64,000 nt of DNA from Bog-950 sp964615305 (GTDB lineage: Bacteria; Bacteroidota; Bacteroidia; Chitinophagales; LD1): positions 310,001 to 374,000 of the forward strand of contig CAZTNA010000002.1 of the NCBI GenBank assembly GCA_964615305.1, written 5' to 3'. Position 1 is the stretch's first letter, and each line of letters starts with the position of its first letter. This document shows, piece by piece, positions 27,960 through 36,517 of this stretch. The notes beneath the pieces were generated by a model. That model saw nothing but the letters and a program-made list of their open reading frames with translations. It was not told where the DNA came from and made no database searches. The translations under genes and the position numbers were made by a program.

Positions 27960-28511
27960 ATGCCTACATCAAACGATAATACAAAAACACCGACCAACTG
28001 GTATGTAATAACTGGTGGTCCGGGTTCGGGGAAAACCACTATGGTTAACTTACTGAAAGAGCGAGGATATAAAACCACCATAGAGCACGCGCGCCACTAT
28101 CTTGATACAAAAATGAGAGATGGAAAGACGGTGGAAGAAATAAGGAAAAACCAAAGCGAGTTTCAATTGGGAGTTTTAGAAATGCAGATTGAGCAGGAGA
28201 AAGAAATATCACCAGATGATGTTGTATTTCTTGACCGGGCTATCCCTGATGCGCTGGCTTACTACCGTTTCCTTAACCTGCCCCAACACCCTAAACTTAC
28301 GGAAGCCTTGCATACAGCTTCATACAAAAAGGTTTTCATCCTCGATGTCCTTCCGCTGGTAAATGATTACGCTCGTAGAGAAGATGAAGCTGCTCAGAAG
28401 AAAATTCACTCATTGCTAATCGAGGTTTATCAATCTCTTGGCTTTCCTATTGTTCACGTGCCGGTATTGCCGATTGAACAGCGCGTAGATTTTATTCTGA
28501 ACAACCTTTAA
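27960..28511 (+). CDS. AAA_28-type P-loop ATPase/kinase-like protein
   Basis: 183 residues. The Walker A motif is GGPGSGKTT (about residues 19-27). A second motif 'DVVFLDRAIPDALAYYRFL' resembles the LID/Walker B region of NadR/Ttd14-like AAA_28 proteins, and 'YKKVFILDVLPLVNDYARREDEA' fits a nucleoside-kinase fold with Arg-rich lid. Substrate is unknown. It lies 7 bases after the Ca-type ATPase and 8 bases before the ATP-cone protein, so it is probably part of the same transcript. Confidence 0.7.
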   Translation: MPTSNDNTKTPTNWYVITGGPGSGKTTMVNLLKERGYKTTIEHARHYLDTKMRDGKTVEEIRKNQSEFQLGVLEMQIEQEKEISPDDVVFLDRAIPDALAYYRFLNLPQHPKLTEALHTASYKKVFILDVLPLVNDYARREDEAAQKKIHSLLIEVYQSLGFPIVHVPVLPIEQRVDFILNNL

Positions 28512-28519
28512 AACAGCCT

Positions 28520-29368
28520 ATGAGTTCGTCAATTATCATATCAAAAGCATCCGGTGAGCGGGTTCCGTTTTCTTCAAACAAACTCGAAAAGTCGCTGAAA
28601 CGTTCTGGCGCTTCCGCCCCTGTCATAGATGCTATTCTGAAAAAAGTTTCCGGTAAATTATTTGATGGCATTACCACCAAAGAAATTTACCATATCGCAT
28701 TCGAATTACTAAAAAGCAAGGCTACATCCACTGCGGCAAAATATAAACTTAAGCACGCCATTATGGAGTTAGGTCCTTCGGGCTTTCCTTTTGAAAGATA
28801 CTTTGCCGAAATACTTAAGCATCAAGGATTCGAAACTAAAGTAGGTGAAATTGTGAGGGGACATTGTGTAAATCATGAAATAGATGTGATAGCTGAAAAA
28901 GATGAAAAACATTTCATGATTGAATGTAAGTTTCATCATCAGGGAGGATTTAAGTGCGATGTAAAAATTCCTCTTTATATCCAGTCGCGTTTTAGGGATG
29001 TAGAAGCTGCATGGTCAAAACAAAAAGGTCACGAGAAAAAATTTCATCAGGGGTGGGTAGTTACCAATACAAAGTTTACAACCGATGCTATTCAATATGG
29101 TAACTGCGCAGGATTATGCTTGGTCGGATGGGATTATCCTAATAAGAAAAGTTTGCGAGAGCAAATTGACAGAGCAGGGCTTTACCCAGTTACCTGTCTC
29201 ACCACACTTTCGGAAAGGGAAAAGAGGAAACTATTGGAGTTGAATGTTGTGTTGTGCAGGGAAATTCATTTGAATCATTCATGGCTGCAAAAAATCGGAA
29301 TTGCAGCAAACAGAATAGAGAATGTTTTGAAAGAAAGTAAAGCTATTTGCGAAAACGGACTCTCATAA
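28520..29368 (+). CDS. ATP-cone domain fused to PD-(D/E)XK nuclease-like domain
   Basis: 282 residues. Residues ~1-90 form an ATP-cone ('ISKASGERVPFSSNKLEKSLKRSGA...ITTKEIYHIAFELLKSKATSTAAKYKLKHAI'), the nucleotide-sensing domain best known from ribonucleotide reductase and NrdR. Residues ~95-200 look like a restriction-type nuclease: 'GPSGFPFERYFAEILKHQGFET' then 'EIDVIAEKDEKHFMIECKFH', giving the D...ExK triad of Mrr-like enzymes. The fusion suggests a DNA-cleaving activity gated by ATP/dATP. It sits between metal pump genes, and its role there is unknown. Confidence 0.72.
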   Translation: MSSSIIISKASGERVPFSSNKLEKSLKRSGASAPVIDAILKKVSGKLFDGITTKEIYHIAFELLKSKATSTAAKYKLKHAIMELGPSGFPFERYFAEILKHQGFETKVGEIVRGHCVNHEIDVIAEKDEKHFMIECKFHHQGGFKCDVKIPLYIQSRFRDVEAAWSKQKGHEKKFHQGWVVTNTKFTTDAIQYGNCAGLCLVGWDYPNKKSLREQIDRAGLYPVTCLTTLSEREKRKLLELNVVLCREIHLNHSWLQKIGIAANRIENVLKESKAICENGLS

Positions 29369-29392
29369 TATTACTTTGCAAACCAGGTAGCT

Positions 29393-31417
29393 ATGGAACA
29401 ACATCATCACACAGAACATCACGAACACGAAAAATATCACGGGCATAATCAGCCAATGGGCCATGCAGGACATAATCATCAAATGATGATTGATAATTTT
29501 CGGAAGCGCTTTTTTGTGGTGTTGGTGCTTACCATTCCAATCATGCTGTTGTCGGAAATGATTCAGCATTGGCTGAATATTCATTTTGTTTTAACTGGTT
29601 CGAAATATCTGCTTCTGGCGCTTTCCACGGTGGTATTCATTTATGGTGGTTCACCCTTTTTAAAAGGGTTAGTGCAGGAAACAAAAGCAAAAAATCCGGG
29701 AATGATGTTCCTGATTGGTTTTGCAATAACGGTAGCTTACGTCTACAGCGCAGCCATAGTATTCGGCTTGCAGGGAATGGATTTTTTTTGGGAATTGGCA
29801 ACGCTAATTCTAATTATGCTACTGGGGCATTGGATTGAAATGAAATCTATTGCCGGTGCTTCACGTGAGTTAGAGTTACTGGTTAAACTGATGCCTGCTG
29901 ATGCACACATGATACATGGCGAGCACATTATGGATGTAAAGACGGATTCACTGAAAGGGGGGGATTTAATTTTGGTAAAGCCGGGCGAAAAAGTTTCGGC
30001 AGATGGAATTATTACAGATGGACAAAGTTATCTGAATGAATCCATGCTTACCGGTGAATCAAAACCGGTGCTGAAAATAAAAGGAGACAAAGTTATTGCC
30101 GGTGCCATTAACGGTAATGGTGCGTTGAAAATTTCAGTGACTCATGGTGCGAAAGATTCTTATCTATCGCAGGTGGTTAAACTCGTGCGTGATGCACAGA
30201 ATTCAAAATCCAATACTCAACTATTAGCCGATAAAGCTGCGCGATGGTTAACTATTGTGGCAATCGTCTCAGGCGTTGCCACTTTTCTCGCATGGTATTT
30301 AAGTGGTCAGACACTGGCGTTTGCTATGGAGCGCATGGTTACTGTAATAGTAATTTGCTGCCCTCACGCTTTAGGTTTAGCAGTACCTTTGGTGGTAGCA
30401 AAATCAACGGCACTTTCAGCGCAAAGCGGCTTACTGATAAAAAGCAGAACGGCTTTTGAAAACTCCCGGAAAATTACCACCATAGTTTTTGATAAAACAG
30501 GAACACTTACGGTGGGGAAATTTCAGGTAACTAAAATTACTCCCTTGCAAAAAGATTTGTCAGAGAAAGAATTATTGCGAATGGTTGCTGCTCTCGAACA
30601 AAATTCAGAACATCCAATCGCCACAGGCATCATTCAAAAGGCAAAGGAGTTTTCAATCACAATTCCATCGGTAGAAAACTTTAAAGCCATTACAGGTAAA
30701 GGTGTGCAAGCAACTGTAGAAAGCAAAACCTTATTGGTTGTAAGTCCCGGATATTTGAAAGAAAATGAAATAGCCCTCCCTGAAAATTTTCAACCTGACG
30801 ATACAGAAACGGTAGTGTTCATTATCATCAACAACACATTAAGCGGTTACATAGCATTGGCAGATGAAATACGTCCCGAATCAAGCGAGGCAATTCGAAC
30901 ACTACATAATAACAACATCAAAGCGGTTTTACTTACCGGAGATAATGGCAGAGTGGCGGCAAGTGTAAGCAAACGGCTAAACATGGATAGTTTTATTGCT
31001 GAGGTTCTGCCGCATCAGAAACTTGAAAAAATAAGTGAGTTACAAAGCAAAGGCGAATTTGTTGCCATGACTGGTGATGGTGTAAACGATGCGCCCGCGC
31101 TTGCCAAAGCCGATGTAGGAATTGCCGTTGGCAGCGGAAGTGATATTGCCGCTGAAACAGCAAGTATTGTTTTGGTAAACAGCAATCCCAAAGATGTGGT
31201 TAACCTTATTCTTTTCGGGAAAGCCACTTACCGCAAAATGATTCAGAATTTAATATGGGCTACAGGTTATAATGTGGTGGCGTTGCCATTGGCTGCTGGT
31301 GTTCTTTTCAAACAAGGCATCATGTTGAGTCCAGCAGCAGGGGCTGTATTGATGAGCCTGAGCACCATTGTAGTTGCTATTAACGCGAGTTTATTGAGAG
31401 TAAAAAAGGAGAATTAA
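29393..31417 (+). CDS. copB: Copper-translocating P1B-type ATPase, CPH (CopB) type
   Basis: 674 residues. It begins with a His-rich tail (MEQHHHTEHHEHEKYHGH..., Met/His to residue 33) in place of CxxC domains. The membrane motif is CPH ('VIVICCPHALGLAVPLVVAKS', about residue 320), which defines the CopB/P1B-3 group reported to move Cu(I)/Cu(II) or Ag. Also present are the TGES loop ('MLTGESKPV'), DKTGTLT (Asp about 367), the P1B 'HP' dipeptide ('NSEHPIATGI', about 406) and GDGVNDAPAL (about 560). It exports copper from cytoplasm to periplasm, feeding the RND system. Gap to the nuclease gene upstream is 24 bases. Confidence 0.93.
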   Translation: MEQHHHTEHHEHEKYHGHNQPMGHAGHNHQMMIDNFRKRFFVVLVLTIPIMLLSEMIQHWLNIHFVLTGSKYLLLALSTVVFIYGGSPFLKGLVQETKAKNPGMMFLIGFAITVAYVYSAAIVFGLQGMDFFWELATLILIMLLGHWIEMKSIAGASRELELLVKLMPADAHMIHGEHIMDVKTDSLKGGDLILVKPGEKVSADGIITDGQSYLNESMLTGESKPVLKIKGDKVIAGAINGNGALKISVTHGAKDSYLSQVVKLVRDAQNSKSNTQLLADKAARWLTIVAIVSGVATFLAWYLSGQTLAFAMERMVTVIVICCPHALGLAVPLVVAKSTALSAQSGLLIKSRTAFENSRKITTIVFDKTGTLTVGKFQVTKITPLQKDLSEKELLRMVAALEQNSEHPIATGIIQKAKEFSITIPSVENFKAITGKGVQATVESKTLLVVSPGYLKENEIALPENFQPDDTETVVFIIINNTLSGYIALADEIRPESSEAIRTLHNNNIKAVLLTGDNGRVAASVSKRLNMDSFIAEVLPHQKLEKISELQSKGEFVAMTGDGVNDAPALAKADVGIAVGSGSDIAAETASIVLVNSNPKDVVNLILFGKATYRKMIQNLIWATGYNVVALPLAAGVLFKQGIMLSPAAGAVLMSLSTIVVAINASLLRVKKEN

Positions 31418-31599
31418 ACGGTTTCGCAATTTGAAGAAAATCCAGCCATGTTTTTGTTGATGCAAAACATCATCGATACCAATACAGAATTGATATTAGT
31501 ATTTGCCTCAAGGAATTTACTAGCAAAGAAAAATCTGAAAACACAAATCGGTTTTAGAAAATTCAAGTTTCGCAGTTATGAGTTTTGCATATTCGCATT

Positions 31600-32847
31600 A
31601 TGAACGAGCATCTATCACAAATTATCGCTCAGTACAAATCTGATAGCGAATCTGTTTACAATACCTGGTTCGTTAATAATGAAGAGCGCCTAAAGGCGTT
31701 TCGTTCTATTCGCAGAGGTGTAATGCAGGTGGTAGAGGATATTAAGCAAAAGAAATTCGGAAACGATTTCAAGGGAACATCGCTGGAGTTTGTGCTCACC
31801 TGCATTACCGAACAGAAACAGGTATTTGAAGGCGCAGCCCATCCGTTTTACTGGAAACCAAAACTGCGCATACCCGATATTTACGAAACTGAAACCAACA
31901 AAGTTGCTTTCGGACAATTCCTTGAAAACTGTTTGAATGCAAAAACCGAAGAACATATTCTACGCGAAATTATCCGGCTTGATGCTCTGAAAATAAAAGG
32001 TCTTGGCCCAGCGGTTGCAAGTATTCTTTATTTTCTTCACCCAACTATTGTTCCACCGTTTAATACAGCTATTACAAATGGGTTCAACTATCTTTTTAAT
32101 GACAAAAAGAAATTGGGCAGTTGGAGTGAATATTTAAAAATGCGCGAAGTAATAATTGAGACAAACAAACAATTCAGCAGTGCACTTTCACTCGACCTTG
32201 GGGCATTTGCCGGTTTGCTGTTTGAAATCGGCTCAAAAAAATTGGTAATAGGCAATGACGAATACATTAGCGAAGAAGAACGCAGAAAGCTCGAAAAACA
32301 ATTTTCTAAACGACACGAAGAGGTAGAAGCTGAAAAACACGAAGAAGACCTGCACACCGAAATGCAGTATCATTTGCTGAAAATAGGTAGCGCTTTGGGC
32401 TATGATGTAATTGCTGCTTCGAACGACCGCTCAAAATCGCATTGTGGAAATAGTTTTACCTTTCTCTCCTTGTCCAACTTCCCGCAAGTTGTATTGGAAA
32501 AAGAAACTCTCAGCACCATTCAGTTAATTGATGTCCTTTGGTTCCAGAAGGGAACCAATAATGTGTTTTGCGCTTTTGAGGTAGAAAAAAGCACAAGCAT
32601 TTACAGCGGCATTCTCCGCCTCACCGACCTTTGTTTATCTATTGCTGATGGCGATGAAAACTTTTATATCGTAGTTCCTGATAACCGTGAGAAAGACGTG
32701 GTGTCTCAACTTTCGCGACCGAGTTTTAAAAACTCACCGGTAAAGATTCATTACATCCGGTTTTCGGATTTGCGCCAGCATTGCGATGCACTGTGCAAAT
32801 TTGGCGATTCAAAAGATATAATGTTGAAAATTGCGCAGACAGTATAA
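31600..32847 (+). CDS. Unknown protein with HhH-like and PD-(D/E)XK-like regions
   Basis: About 415 residues from ATG 31600 (MNEHLSQIIAQYKSDSES); the frame is open from a TTG at 31585. The N-terminal ~210 residues are helical, with 'LDALKIKGLGPAVASILYFLHP', which reads like a helix-hairpin-helix DNA-binding element. A charged helix (about 220-245, 'EEERRKLEKQFSKRHEEVEAEKHEEDLH') leads to a C-terminal domain with 'IDVLWFQKGTNNVFCAFEVEKST', a plausible nuclease-like core (Asp, then Glu-x-Glu). I cannot name the family. A defence or DNA-repair role is possible. It is separated from copB by 182 bases, so it starts a new unit. Confidence 0.55.
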   Translation: MNEHLSQIIAQYKSDSESVYNTWFVNNEERLKAFRSIRRGVMQVVEDIKQKKFGNDFKGTSLEFVLTCITEQKQVFEGAAHPFYWKPKLRIPDIYETETNKVAFGQFLENCLNAKTEEHILREIIRLDALKIKGLGPAVASILYFLHPTIVPPFNTAITNGFNYLFNDKKKLGSWSEYLKMREVIIETNKQFSSALSLDLGAFAGLLFEIGSKKLVIGNDEYISEEERRKLEKQFSKRHEEVEAEKHEEDLHTEMQYHLLKIGSALGYDVIAASNDRSKSHCGNSFTFLSLSNFPQVVLEKETLSTIQLIDVLWFQKGTNNVFCAFEVEKSTSIYSGILRLTDLCLSIADGDENFYIVVPDNREKDVVSQLSRPSFKNSPVKIHYIRFSDLRQHCDALCKFGDSKDIMLKIAQTV

Positions 32848-32869
32848 TCTTTAGAAACACTAAGCAAAC

Positions 32870-33868
32870 ATGGATAAAACATTCAGGTATCAGTGGCATA
32901 AGTACGACATAGAATTGGTGGAGGTTTATACAAAATACCAAGAGTACATGACAAATGCGAACGATAAAAATACCTGGCGGGGGTTAGCAAAGGAGGAATT
33001 TGTAAGTCGCCAGAACTATTTGTTTAAATCACTATTTTATCACCATAAAATAAATATTGAAAAGCTTCAGAAAGACTTTGCCAAAGTCATTATAAAGGCA
33101 GACCATTCTCAATATATTCTTTTCCTATCTCTTAAACTCATTACCTGTGATAAATATCAGATTGGAAGGATTCTGGATTATCAGAAAGAAAACTTCAATA
33201 AAAATTTTCCGGACAAAAATGGAGAGTTTTGGGAATATGCGGAACATGGAATAGCAGACCAGTTTAGGTATAATTCTATTGTTGTAGATGAAAGTAAACT
33301 TGACAAAGTTATAGAATGGGCCGGGCAACAAGACGAGAAAGAAAAGGAGAAAGAGATAAATGAAGATACCGAGTCACAAAACTCGCCACCAGAAAATATT
33401 AGAGAGGCCGGAAAAACGATTAAACAGCCGTCAAGTAAGCGAGTAAAAAAGAAAGCAACGCAGAAAAAACCATTTAAGAAATCAGTTCGGTTTAGTAAAG
33501 ATTTTATTTCTACAGTCCTTCCGGAATTTGAAATCCACTTTGAAAAGTCTAAAGCTAAAACGTTAAAAGCGCTAATTATTAAAGGCAAAGCTCCGGTAAA
33601 ACGTCTTGTCTTTAATGGCGCAGCAAACCGGTTGGTAGAATTCTTGAAACGCGCTCGTTACAATGAAAAATTAGTTTGTCCCTTGAACGATGATTTGGCT
33701 AACTGGATATATCTATGTTTTGAACATCTTGAAGTAAAAACCCATAAACCAAAGCGGTTTTCCCAAAAACTTATCCTCGATATTTTAAAGAACGCAAGCA
33801 AGGAATCAAACAGGAGAATATTAGAAGAAGTTCTTCCTTTCATTTCTCCAAGCAAACGTAAAAAATAA
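32870..33868 (+). CDS. Unknown island protein with basic linker
   Basis: 332 residues, not recognised. Residues 1-150 are mixed alpha with aromatic residues ('RQNYLFKSLFYHHKINIEKLQKDFAKVI'). Residues ~155-205 form a low-complexity charged linker ('DEKEKEKEINEDTES...SSKRVKKKATQKKPFKK'). The C-terminal ~125 residues include 'KALIIKGKAPVKRLVFNGAANRLVEFLKRARYNEKLVCPLNDDLANWI', with the feel of a DNA- or protein-binding helical domain common in Bacteroidota mobile elements. No signal peptide or membrane segment. It is followed by hairpins and an excisionase-like gene, so a role in element control is possible. Confidence 0.5.
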   Translation: MDKTFRYQWHKYDIELVEVYTKYQEYMTNANDKNTWRGLAKEEFVSRQNYLFKSLFYHHKINIEKLQKDFAKVIIKADHSQYILFLSLKLITCDKYQIGRILDYQKENFNKNFPDKNGEFWEYAEHGIADQFRYNSIVVDESKLDKVIEWAGQQDEKEKEKEINEDTESQNSPPENIREAGKTIKQPSSKRVKKKATQKKPFKKSVRFSKDFISTVLPEFEIHFEKSKAKTLKALIIKGKAPVKRLVFNGAANRLVEFLKRARYNEKLVCPLNDDLANWIYLCFEHLEVKTHKPKRFSQKLILDILKNASKESNRRILEEVLPFISPSKRKK

Positions 33869-33881
33869 TGCCCCTTTGATG

Positions 33882-33954
33882 CCCCTAATTGCTGGGGCAG
33901 GGATAGCGCATGGTTTTTCGAAAAATCTTTGAGCCCTCAAAGTTCGAAACCATG
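33882..33954 (+). promoter_or_regulatory. Nested inverted repeats before the HTH gene
   Basis: TGCCCC...GGGGCA makes a short hairpin just after the preceding gene. Then ATGGTTT (33910-33916) plus CGAA (33919-33922) pairs with TTCGAAACCAT (33943-33953), with a two-T bulge. Inside it CTTTGAG (33927-33933) pairs with CTCAAAG (33936-33942). The outer arm ends on the ATG at 33952, so the structure could occlude translation or serve as an operator for the HTH protein it precedes. Confidence 0.45.
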
Positions 33955-34254
33955 AGTAATGAAAAACGCATCATTGATTTGACAGTTGCCGACCTGGAGC
34001 CAATTATTTATGGCATGGTGAAGAAAGCGTTGGGCGATAGCAACTCGTCTGCTGAAGTAATTAATGGAGAAAAATATTTGGATATAAATGAAGCAAGCGC
34101 AGTGGTGCGTTTGTCTAAACCATCTCTTTACCGTCTTGTAGGAAACCGGAAAATTCCTTTTTACCGGTCGGGCAGAAAACTGGTGTTCAAGATGAAAGAA
34201 CTAATGGATTGGATTGAGAAGAGCCGAAAAAAATTCAATAACCTAAAACCCTAA
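33952..34254 (+). CDS. Excisionase-family HTH DNA-binding protein
   Basis: About 100 residues from ATG 33952 (MSNEKRIIDLTVADLEPII). The upstream ATG 33910 is possible, but it would put the inverted repeat in the coding region. An acidic/helical N-terminal segment ('LTVADLEPIIYGMVKKALGD') precedes a winged helix of the HTH_17/MerR-like excisionase class: 'YLDINEASAVVRLSKPSLYRLVGNRKIPFYRSGRKLVFKMKELMDWIE'. Such genes are standard in Bacteroidota mobile elements, where they act in excision or transcriptional control. It lies four bases before a Zn-ribbon gene. Confidence 0.72.
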   Translation: MSNEKRIIDLTVADLEPIIYGMVKKALGDSNSSAEVINGEKYLDINEASAVVRLSKPSLYRLVGNRKIPFYRSGRKLVFKMKELMDWIEKSRKKFNNLKP

Positions 34255-34258
34255 CTAT

Positions 34259-34633
34259 ATGGAAACAAAAAAATGCAAATACTGTAGCGAGTCATTCGAT
34301 GTAGAACATGGTAATTCGGATTACTGTGGTGATGAATGCGCTATGGAAGCAAAGAAAGAACGCCAAAAAATTCTCCGCGATGGGATTAAGTCGCTGCTGC
34401 CCATTTTGATTCATAACCACAAAATTCTTGACGAATTGTTTCAGAAAGAGCAACGCGAATTTACGGAGCGGCAATTACAATTGGAAGGCATTGATTTTTC
34501 CCTCTGTCGGCATCTATTTCCCGATTCGCAGAGCAACAATCTCAGACGGCTCGACTTTGGAACCTACTATTTAGAAACCGACAACAATTTTTTAACCATT
34601 AAACTGTACAAACATGAAACCAACTCCATTTAG
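34259..34633 (+). CDS. Small Zn-ribbon protein of unknown function
   Basis: 124 residues with an N-terminal four-cysteine motif, 'KKCKYCSESF...SDYCGDECAMEAKKER' (C-x2-C, then C-x3-C), typical of a DUF2116-like zinc ribbon. A helix and an unknown C-terminal part follow. The product is cytosolic. It overlaps the next gene by 20 bases, indicating translational coupling. Function is unknown. Confidence 0.5.
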   Translation: METKKCKYCSESFDVEHGNSDYCGDECAMEAKKERQKILRDGIKSLLPILIHNHKILDELFQKEQREFTERQLQLEGIDFSLCRHLFPDSQSNNLRRLDFGTYYLETDNNFLTIKLYKHETNSI

Positions 34634-34934
34634 CATTTCAGATTTTAAAGCACCAACGCCTATAATCATCAAAGAATCAGGTGGGCAACCTCAAGGAAAA
34701 TCATCCAACACCGGATTGTATATCACCTTCGCATTTCTAATCGTAACAAATGTTGCATGGTTCATTTACATGAACAAAGAATCTGAAAGAACATCAGGCA
34801 TCATCCGCGGCCTTGAAACGGATGTAACAAAACTGAGGCAATTGGCTTCGACAAAAGACCAACCAGTTAAGACAGAAAACCAAATTAAATCACAAAATAC
34901 AACCGAAAATGAAACCAAATCCAACAACGTTTGA
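34614..34934 (+). CDS. Small single-pass membrane protein
   Basis: 106 residues, with a proline-rich cytoplasmic start ('PFSISDFKAPTPIIIKESGGQ'), one membrane segment ('GLYITFAFLIVTNVAWFIYM', about 37-56) and a charged coiled tail. Family not recognised. It overlaps its neighbours on both sides (20 and 26 bases). Such short TM proteins often accompany element maintenance or transfer genes, but no such function can be shown here. Confidence 0.45.
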   Translation: MKPTPFSISDFKAPTPIIIKESGGQPQGKSSNTGLYITFAFLIVTNVAWFIYMNKESERTSGIIRGLETDVTKLRQLASTKDQPVKTENQIKSQNTTENETKSNNV

Positions 34935-35118
34935 GAGAAATCAAACTTCTGAACAACAATTTGAGAATAAAACCTTGCAAAAATTTAAGCCGGTTTTAAC
35001 CGGTGTTGCAGTTGGTGGAGGAGTAATAGTTGTCTTACTTGCATCGGGGCTCATGTTCAGAGTGCTGGCTTGGACAAAGCAGGGCTGGAATGATTTTAAA
35101 GGCACTTGGAATAAGTAA
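34909..35118 (+). CDS. Small single-pass membrane protein
   Basis: 69 residues. A polar N-terminus leads to one membrane segment ('PVLTGVAVGGGVIVVLLASGLMFRVLAW', about 28-55) and ends with a short basic tail. Its first codons (ATGAAACCAAAT) resemble those of the preceding gene (ATGAAACCAACT). It is last in the plus-strand run of the island; the next gene is convergent. Function unknown. Confidence 0.42.
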   Translation: MKPNPTTFERNQTSEQQFENKTLQKFKPVLTGVAVGGGVIVVLLASGLMFRVLAWTKQGWNDFKGTWNK

Positions 35119-35135
35119 ATACAGTTACAATTTAT

Positions 35136-35909
35136 TTAACCCTCTCGTTTAAGTTTTGAAAAAGAAATTATAGGTAGGGGAGAATTATGTTTTTTAAGAT
35201 AAGCGACAGGCAGTTCGTTACTCGTTAAAACGAAAGATATAATTCTGAAATTTTCGGGATTACTAACGAATAACTCCAACGATTTCACGTTTTGAGCAAG
35301 CCATTTGTCACGCCCAACATGCTTTTGTATTTTTTTGCTTTTGTCTCCTCGCCCAAAATAACTTTCCAATTCGGTTTTCATTTCATGAATTACGCGGGCT
35401 CCGGTAGTATTTTTACATTCTATCGAAAAAATGATTTTCTGCTCATCATTTATCGCAAGTATATCTACATCACCAAAATCTTTCTCTGCTTTTAAATGCC
35501 CGGTAGGATTTATTTTAACCTCATGCGCAACAATTTTCAGAGAAGTATTCTCAGTAAGCCATAGCGCCATTTGATTCCTGAATAGTTTGCCCTTTTCATC
35601 ATTTACTTTAGATAGATACTTATCAAGTAGGCCTCCCTCTTTCGCTTTTAGCTTGCCGGTGAATGTTAAGTATTTCAGATTTTGCCAGGATGAATAAATG
35701 TGTCTGAAACTCCAATGGTAATAGACTTCACCGTGCTGCTGTTGAATTTCAAGAACCGGTTTACGCAAATAAGATAACGCTCGGTTATATTTCCACGGAT
35801 AAATATCGTCTTGTTTAAAACCATTGGGTGCTTTTGAGATGGACTCTCTTTTATTTAATATTAGCAGATGAAGAACTTTTTCGATTTTGCTAAAATCTGT
35901 TTTGGGCAA
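35136..35909 (-). CDS. PD-(D/E)XK nuclease-like protein, unknown family
   Basis: 257 residues. The N-terminal half is helical ('IEKVLHLLILNKRESISKAPNGFKQDDIYPWKYNRALSYLRKP'). The C-terminal half has 'DFGDVDILAINDEQKIIFSIECKNTTGARVIHEMKTELESYFG', a clear D-x(n)-ExK pattern of restriction-type nucleases. It could be a stand-alone defence nuclease or a remnant of a larger enzyme: the DNA upstream on the same strand (35910-36114) holds only broken frames. It is convergent with the preceding small membrane genes. Confidence 0.55.
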   Translation of the reverse strand: MPKTDFSKIEKVLHLLILNKRESISKAPNGFKQDDIYPWKYNRALSYLRKPVLEIQQQHGEVYYHWSFRHIYSSWQNLKYLTFTGKLKAKEGGLLDKYLSKVNDEKGKLFRNQMALWLTENTSLKIVAHEVKINPTGHLKAEKDFGDVDILAINDEQKIIFSIECKNTTGARVIHEMKTELESYFGRGDKSKKIQKHVGRDKWLAQNVKSLELFVSNPENFRIISFVLTSNELPVAYLKKHNSPLPIISFSKLKREG

Positions 35910-35966
35910 TTTTGATTGGAGAATTGTTTGAGCTTCTTGATTCTTGATTGCGATTATTGAATCTTC

Positions 35967-36110
35967 TCACTCAAGGCAAAGTTCAATCAAAGCACCTCTA
36001 ATTAAAGAAGTCTCTGTAAAACTTACCCCAAATTCAGATTCAAAAGCATTATCAATTTCAATTGTTTCATCAGTTGGGTTCGCATCCGAACTGTTTTGAA
36101 GGGGAGTCAA
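35967..36110 (-). pseudogene. Short possible ORF in degenerate region
   Basis: A 47-codon frame from TTG 36110 to TGA 35967 ends '...FGVSFTETSLIRGALIELCLE', which faintly resembles the C-terminal helices of ribbon-helix-helix antitoxins. It begins right after the stop of the corrected reading frame upstream. It may be a gene remnant; I would not treat it as a functional protein. Confidence 0.2.
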
Positions 36111-36113
36111 TTT

Positions 36114-36517
36114 TTACTCAAAATCCTTTTGATAATCGTAAACCTCACCTTCAATTTTAGCAGTGGCAAAGGGCTTTAAGCTTTCATTAAAAAACTTTCA
36201 ATTGTGCCAATTCGTCCGGAGGGAAGCAAACCTATCTCAACCTCATCCATATCGAACATGATTGTATCGGATAACATTCCCCAGGTTCTTATTTGGTCAG
36301 CCAACGCTAAAAGCCAACCAATGTCATCAAGATTTATTAGGCGTTTACCAAATTGAGGGTTCGCTGTAATAAACTCAATTATTGTTCGCAAAGCAATTGA
36401 CATTCGAACAAGTTCATGCTCGTCCTCAACAAATTTTCCTACTTCTGTTGGATAATCGATAAAGCGGAACAATGAATAATTTCCGCGATTTCCCGGAATA
36501 TTCTGAATTAAGCTCAA
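36114..36517 (-). pseudogene. Unknown small gene, frameshifted near its end
   Basis: The open frame from ATG 36517 (MSLIQNIPGNRGNYSLFRFIDYPTEVGKF...) stops at 36176 after 113 codons. Adding one base in the A/T run near 36187-36192 lets the frame continue as '...NESLKPFATAKIEGEVYDYQKDFE' to TAA at 36114, about 135 residues. The extension is protein-like and contiguous, so a one-base loss (mutation or sequencing error in a homopolymer) is likely. Family not recognised; helical, cytosolic. A GGAATATTCC palindrome lies immediately upstream of its ATG. Confidence 0.4.
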
